Of a DNA stretch of 64,000 bases, positions 60,068-64,000 are shown in pieces (positions within the stretch are counted from its first letter, which is position 1; every line of letters begins with the position of its first letter). A program made the position numbers and the translations under genes. Source of the DNA: Bacteroidales bacterium UBA3810 (GTDB lineage: Bacteria; Bacteroidota; Bacteroidia; Bacteroidales; Paludibacteraceae); the NCBI GenBank assembly GCA_002368645.1, contig DFEE01000018.1, positions 9,276-73,275 of the forward strand, given 5' to 3'. Under the pieces are notes generated by a model. That model was not told where the DNA came from, made no database searches, and saw only the letters and a list, made by a program, of their open reading frames with translations.

Positions 60068-61780
60068 TTACCATCCTCCTATGTTTTGAGTATAATGTCC
60101 ATTGGATGCTGCCATCTGTGCGAACGGAATGGGCAGGTATTCGTTTTTATCCGCTGTGAAATGAGCGGAACTATAAATGGAGCAGTCATTAGCTTCTTCT
60201 GCAAAATAGGTATTCAACACTTCTTCGGCAATGCCCCAGCGTACTAAGTCAAAGAAACGCTCGCTTTCCATACCTTTTTCCAGACGACGCTCGAAACGCA
60301 CTATCTGCATGGTCTTCTCTTGGTCATATCCACCGGGATAGAGACCTACATTAATCTTCACACCATATTTCGCTTCGTAGTTAGAGACAATACCATCTTT
60401 ACTGTCACGTGCGCGGGTACGCAAGCGATTAACTATGGCAATTGCTTCATCTGGATGATTGGTCAAGGTCAATGCCTCAGCGCGCTCTAATAGAACATCT
60501 GCATATCTAAAAACAATACGGTTCATGGAATTACCCCACCATTTGCCCTTGATGATATATTCGCTGAATGGGTCAACATTATGTTTGAGTGAAACATAAT
60601 ATCCGTATAAACCATTGGAACGAGACCATGTATTTGACCTTTCCATGATAAGTGTTGGTACAAATTCATACGGACAGCCGGGGATACCTACCGTCAGGAA
60701 CAGACGGGTGTCTGCAAAATCGGAAGTCCTATCATAGTTCTTGGCATTAAAGTTATCTAACATCGGTAGTCCGTTGATGTCTGTCTTAAATGCGTTAACA
60801 AGGTTCTGACTCGGTTTATAGAAATCGCAACCGCCATCTGTCACTCCGGGGATATTAGGAACACATAATCCATAGCCCCAGTTCATATTACCAAATTGTG
60901 TACCGTCATTTTTGCTATACTGAATAGCCCAAATACTTTCTATACCATTCTCATATTGAGGTTCTGGACGGAAATTATTGTGGTAATCCGGCTCCAATTC
61001 ATAGCCGCTGTACCATTGAGGATCGGAATAATAAATAGCTTTTTCCAAATCGGCTTGCTCAATGGAGGTCACTTTGTGTGATTTTGCATCATCTTGGTGG
61101 TATGCCTTGTACATATACACTTTGGTCAGGAACGCTGCTGCCGCTGCCTTGTTGGCACGTCCTACTTGAGCTTGAATCTCGGGCAAGTTGTTGAAAGCAA
61201 ACTCAAGATCATTGATAATAAGTTGCCAACCCTCATCGTTGGTATATTGCGTATTGCTGAGCTCATTGTATTGCTCGGTAGTCAACTTGGGATCGATCAC
61301 GAAGGGGATATTTTTATACAGACGCTTCAACAAGAAATGACCATACGCACGCAAGAAGTACATTTCTCCTAATCGTGTGTTTTTCAGCTCATAACTATCA
61401 TCCATCTGTTCCAAAAGCGCAATCGCCGTATTGACGCGACTAATGCAGTTGTACAGACGTTCCCACATACTGGAGATATTCCAGTTGGTGGTCAATATAC
61501 CTTGCTCTACTTCCAGTTGATGGAATACATCGCCATCGCTGGTTCCGTTACCGCCTTTGTAGGCATCATCAGAGCGAACATCAAAGTTCCACATCGAGAA
61601 TGAGGAGTTGATATCTTCTGCCGTCATAAAGATTGCATACGCTGAGATAACGAGATTATCAACGTATTTGGGGTCTTTTACCTGCTCATCGGAGAGCGTC
61701 CCTTGTGGCACTTGCTCATTAAGGAATGAGCAGCCTGCCAGCCCCAATATCATTGCAAATACTAATAATTTATTTCGCAT
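60068..61780 (-). CDS. SusD/RagB-family nutrient-binding lipoprotein
   Basis: Surface lid protein that captures oligosaccharide over the SusC channel. Lipobox LAGC (Cys17) precedes NEQVPQG. The helical TPR-rich fold includes YFLRAYGHFLLKRLYKNIPF and NKAAAAAFLTKVYMYKAYH, and the C-terminal signature RFERRLEKGMESERFFDLVRWG is typical. At 570 aa it is full length. It follows SusC after 30 nt and precedes DUF4960 after 1 nt. Ligand specificity is inferred from the neighbouring GH32 genes: a fructan, probably levan. Confidence 0.95.
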   Translation of the reverse strand: MRNKLLVFAMILGLAGCSFLNEQVPQGTLSDEQVKDPKYVDNLVISAYAIFMTAEDINSSFSMWNFDVRSDDAYKGGNGTSDGDVFHQLEVEQGILTTNWNISSMWERLYNCISRVNTAIALLEQMDDSYELKNTRLGEMYFLRAYGHFLLKRLYKNIPFVIDPKLTTEQYNELSNTQYTNDEGWQLIINDLEFAFNNLPEIQAQVGRANKAAAAAFLTKVYMYKAYHQDDAKSHKVTSIEQADLEKAIYYSDPQWYSGYELEPDYHNNFRPEPQYENGIESIWAIQYSKNDGTQFGNMNWGYGLCVPNIPGVTDGGCDFYKPSQNLVNAFKTDINGLPMLDNFNAKNYDRTSDFADTRLFLTVGIPGCPYEFVPTLIMERSNTWSRSNGLYGYYVSLKHNVDPFSEYIIKGKWWGNSMNRIVFRYADVLLERAEALTLTNHPDEAIAIVNRLRTRARDSKDGIVSNYEAKYGVKINVGLYPGGYDQEKTMQIVRFERRLEKGMESERFFDLVRWGIAEEVLNTYFAEEANDCSIYSSAHFTADKNEYLPIPFAQMAASNGHYTQNIGGW

Positions 61781-61810
61781 AGTTGTACTATTTAAAAGGT
61801 TAATTATTGC

Positions 61811-64000
61811 TTAAAATGTAACACTGGTACCCATTGTGATGTTTAAGGGAATAGGATAGCCGAAATTGGGATTTTCGGGATCGGTACCCGTAAAGTTCTT
61901 AGAGTGGATAGTGAACAGGTTTTGAGCCGAGATATAGAAACGCCAACGTTGCATATGCATCTTCTCTAACGCACTCTTCGGCAGATTATAACCCAATTGG
62001 AGATTACGCAGTTTGCAATAACTACCATCTTCTACCCAATAACTATTGATACGCTGCTCGTTATTGGTATCGTGATTGGTTAAAGCAGGAATAGTGGAAT
62101 TATAGTTCAGAGGACTCCATGCGTCCAACAAACGTGTCCCTTTATTGAGTTTCTCAATATTGATACCGGCAAAAATATCAGTCTCTTTCTTCAGATCGGA
62201 GTACACATCTACGCCACCTACGCCTTGGAAGAATAAGGTCAAGTCAAAGCCTTTGTACTCTAAATAAATATTGAGACCGAATGCAACCGCTGGAACGGGA
62301 TTATATATCCAATCTTGGTCTGCCTCGGTGATGACGCCATCGCCGTTAAGGTCTTTCCACATCATTCGTCCAAGTCCTGCACCATCCTGCTTGGCATGGT
62401 TGTCAATGTCGTCTTGAGAACGGAAAATACCTTCATAGACATAACCTACTTTGCTATTAAACGGATGACCAACAACTGATTTAACACCATTTCCACCAAA
62501 AGTTCCGGCTGCGGCTACGGTCTCAGGCAATTTAGTGATTTTGTTGTCGTAGTGAGAGATGTTTCCGGCGATATCCCAATGGAATCCGCCATGATCTCCT
62601 TTGGTACCAATGGTAAATTCCTCACCGATATTTTGCATCGAACCGGCATTCACCCATTGACTGGAACCTTCACCCATGGCTGCTATACCATTCATGAATA
62701 ATAAGATGTCATCGGTGGTCTTATAGAACCAGTCAAAACTACCATACAATTTACTGTTCCATAACGAGAAATCTACACCGACGTTGGTTTGTGTAGTTGT
62801 TTCCCACTTCAAATTATCATTGCCCAATTGGTCACGCTTAAAACCGGACGGGAGAATGATACCTCCGTTGGTGCCGGCAATATCATAACCGGTACCATAA
62901 CTTTGACCTCCATCCTCATTAACACCATAGTTACTTACATAAATGGTGTAGCGAGCGAGGTTATTAATCTCCTGGTTACCGGTTTGTCCCCAAGAAGCAC
63001 GTAATTTCAAATCATCCAGAACTGTGCGAGTACCGGCCATGAATTTCTCCTCACTGATACGCCAACCTGCGCTAACGGAAGGGAAGGCGGCAAACTGATT
63101 ATTGCGGCCGAAACGGCTTGAACCGTCATAACGAAGGGTCACAGAGGCCATATAGCGGTTGTCATACGAATAGTTGAATTTGCCAAAGAATGACAGAAGA
63201 CTATATCCGGTGGCACTACCATAAGCTAAGGCGGTTCCTGTACCGGCATCAGGCCACATATAGTCAGGAGTCAGTACAACATATTCCTCTTTTTTACCCG
63301 AGAAGTACTCACTGTTCTCACGGTTCAACTCCACACCCAACATGGCATCACCACGATGTTTCTTAACCTCAAAGTTATAAGTGGCAATAGCGTTCCACAT
63401 CCAACGCATCCAATGCTCCTGCTTGGCTTCAACCGCATTGGTTGTCGTGGCAACGTTACCCTCCGTAATCGGCATAGTGAAGATACGTTGTTTCTTTTGC
63501 GCATAATCCAAACCTGCCGTTGTACGGATATGGAAATTCTTCACCGGTTCAACATCAATGAATACATTACCGAATATACGCCAATATTGATAGCGATTAT
63601 CTTTATTACGGTATAGGCGTGCATAGGGGTTCTCACGATCGGAATAACCTCCGACAGGACCTGCAAACTCACCACTCGTTGTGTACATCGGAATGGAGGG
63701 GTTGAATTGCAAGGCGTTCTGCAAAATACCATCCGGAGCCGGAACCTCGCTGGTACGGTTGATGGAGATGTTTTCGCCTATTTTCAAATGATTGTTAAAG
63801 AAAGAAAAATCTGAATTGGCGCGTGCGCTAAAACGGTTAAAGTCCGTGAACTCAATAATACCTTTGTTATTATAATAACCTAAGGAGAAGAAACTATGAC
63901 CTCTCTTGTGACCGGCGCTGACGGCTGCATTATATTGTTGTACAACACCGGTACGCGTTACCTCGTCAAACCAGTCGGTGTCACCGGCAGGAGTGGTTCC
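61811..64000 (-). CDS. SusC/RagA TonB-dependent outer membrane transporter (5' end outside window)
   Basis: Outer membrane barrel importing oligosaccharides with energy from TonB. The frame is open to the window edge, so the N-terminal plug, carboxypeptidase-like domain and signal peptide are missing only because of the window. Visible is the barrel part from TDWFDEVTRTGVVQQYNAAV onward, with SLGYYNNKGII, RYDGSSRFG, SWGQTGNQEI and the C-terminal strand ending MGTSVTF. 729 residues are encoded here of the usual about 1000. It pairs with SusD 30 nt downstream. The PUL regulator and promoter, if nearby, lie beyond base 64000. Confidence 0.96.
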   Translation of the reverse strand, partial: GTTPAGDTDWFDEVTRTGVVQQYNAAVSAGHKRGHSFFSLGYYNNKGIIEFTDFNRFSARANSDFSFFNNHLKIGENISINRTSEVPAPDGILQNALQFNPSIPMYTTSGEFAGPVGGYSDRENPYARLYRNKDNRYQYWRIFGNVFIDVEPVKNFHIRTTAGLDYAQKKQRIFTMPITEGNVATTTNAVEAKQEHWMRWMWNAIATYNFEVKKHRGDAMLGVELNRENSEYFSGKKEEYVVLTPDYMWPDAGTGTALAYGSATGYSLLSFFGKFNYSYDNRYMASVTLRYDGSSRFGRNNQFAAFPSVSAGWRISEEKFMAGTRTVLDDLKLRASWGQTGNQEINNLARYTIYVSNYGVNEDGGQSYGTGYDIAGTNGGIILPSGFKRDQLGNDNLKWETTTQTNVGVDFSLWNSKLYGSFDWFYKTTDDILLFMNGIAAMGEGSSQWVNAGSMQNIGEEFTIGTKGDHGGFHWDIAGNISHYDNKITKLPETVAAAGTFGGNGVKSVVGHPFNSKVGYVYEGIFRSQDDIDNHAKQDGAGLGRMMWKDLNGDGVITEADQDWIYNPVPAVAFGLNIYLEYKGFDLTLFFQGVGGVDVYSDLKKETDIFAGINIEKLNKGTRLLDAWSPLNYNSTIPALTNHDTNNEQRINSYWVEDGSYCKLRNLQLGYNLPKSALEKMHMQRWRFYISAQNLFTIHSKNFTGTDPENPNFGYPIPLNITMGTSVTF

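Overview
The window is a chromosomal segment from a member of the Bacteroidota, most likely an uncultured gut-type Bacteroidales. Four things point there. It carries a SusC/SusD-based polysaccharide utilisation locus (PUL). Promoters follow the Bacteroidota pattern TTTG-N20-TAnnTTTG, and the spacer is exactly 20 nt in all eleven cases I located. Lipoproteins dominate the export repertoire. The gene set also fits: PPi-dependent phosphofructokinase, Mpl-type Mur ligase, BT_3928-type DoxX protein, DUF6048 and DUF4960. No rRNA, IS element, CRISPR array or intact prophage is visible.

Layout. 1-6 kb (minus): truncated S41 protease, dCMP deaminase, mpl, trigger factor, an elongator-type tRNA-CAU and an OmpA/LysM protein. 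6-14 kb (plus): pta-ackA, an intracellular GH13 amylase, a UbiA prenyltransferase, maf, galK and galM. 14-19 kb (plus): TolC-HlyD-ABC2-ABC2 export operon with no ATPase gene, then a minus-strand siderophore/cobalamin-type binding lipoprotein. 20-24.6 kb: rplS, uvrB, an LRAT-like membrane protein divergent from an unknown 265-aa gene, and an acidic 27-codon ORF. 24.7-35.5 kb (plus): waaA, hisS, a four-helix-bundle protein, a DUF1599 protein, a DoxX protein, a C10 cysteine protease, tpiA, a gamma carbonic anhydrase, pyrH, frr and rsgA. 35.5-39.2 kb: tRNA-Gln, a secreted TPR-like protein, pfp, a short-form ispG and tRNA-Lys. 39.4-49.1 kb: a DegP/DegQ protease, leuS and small accessory genes (RhuM-PLD fusion, BRO-family protein, SanA, a truncated remnant). 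49.1-64 kb (minus): transketolase, a DUF6048 protein, then a fructan PUL in the order SusC, SusD, DUF4960 binding protein, divergent GH32, CBM-like secreted protein, GH32, MFS sugar transporter and fructokinase. That order resembles the known Bacteroides thetaiotaomicron levan locus.

How the parts connect. The PUL would bind and cut fructan at the surface, import oligosaccharides through SusC/D, release fructose in the periplasm, and carry and phosphorylate it inside. Fructose-6-phosphate then enters glycolysis through the PPi-PFK, TIM and transketolase encoded in the same window. Acetyl-CoA leaves as acetate through Pta-AckA.

The most unusual content is not a gene cluster but a dense set of small interspersed repeats. 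There are five arrays with a 7-bp period, two of them inside the coding regions of degP and leuS. A family with a 14-bp unit, usually accompanied by small GC-rich hairpins, occurs at several intergenic sites and has overwritten the 3' end of hisS. There are four arrays with an 11-bp period and two with an 8-bp period. A 78-bp element occurs twice at 92% identity; it carries a minus-strand promoter with a palindrome over the -7 box and lies upstream of leuS and of ispG. These repeats are my main candidates for something undescribed.
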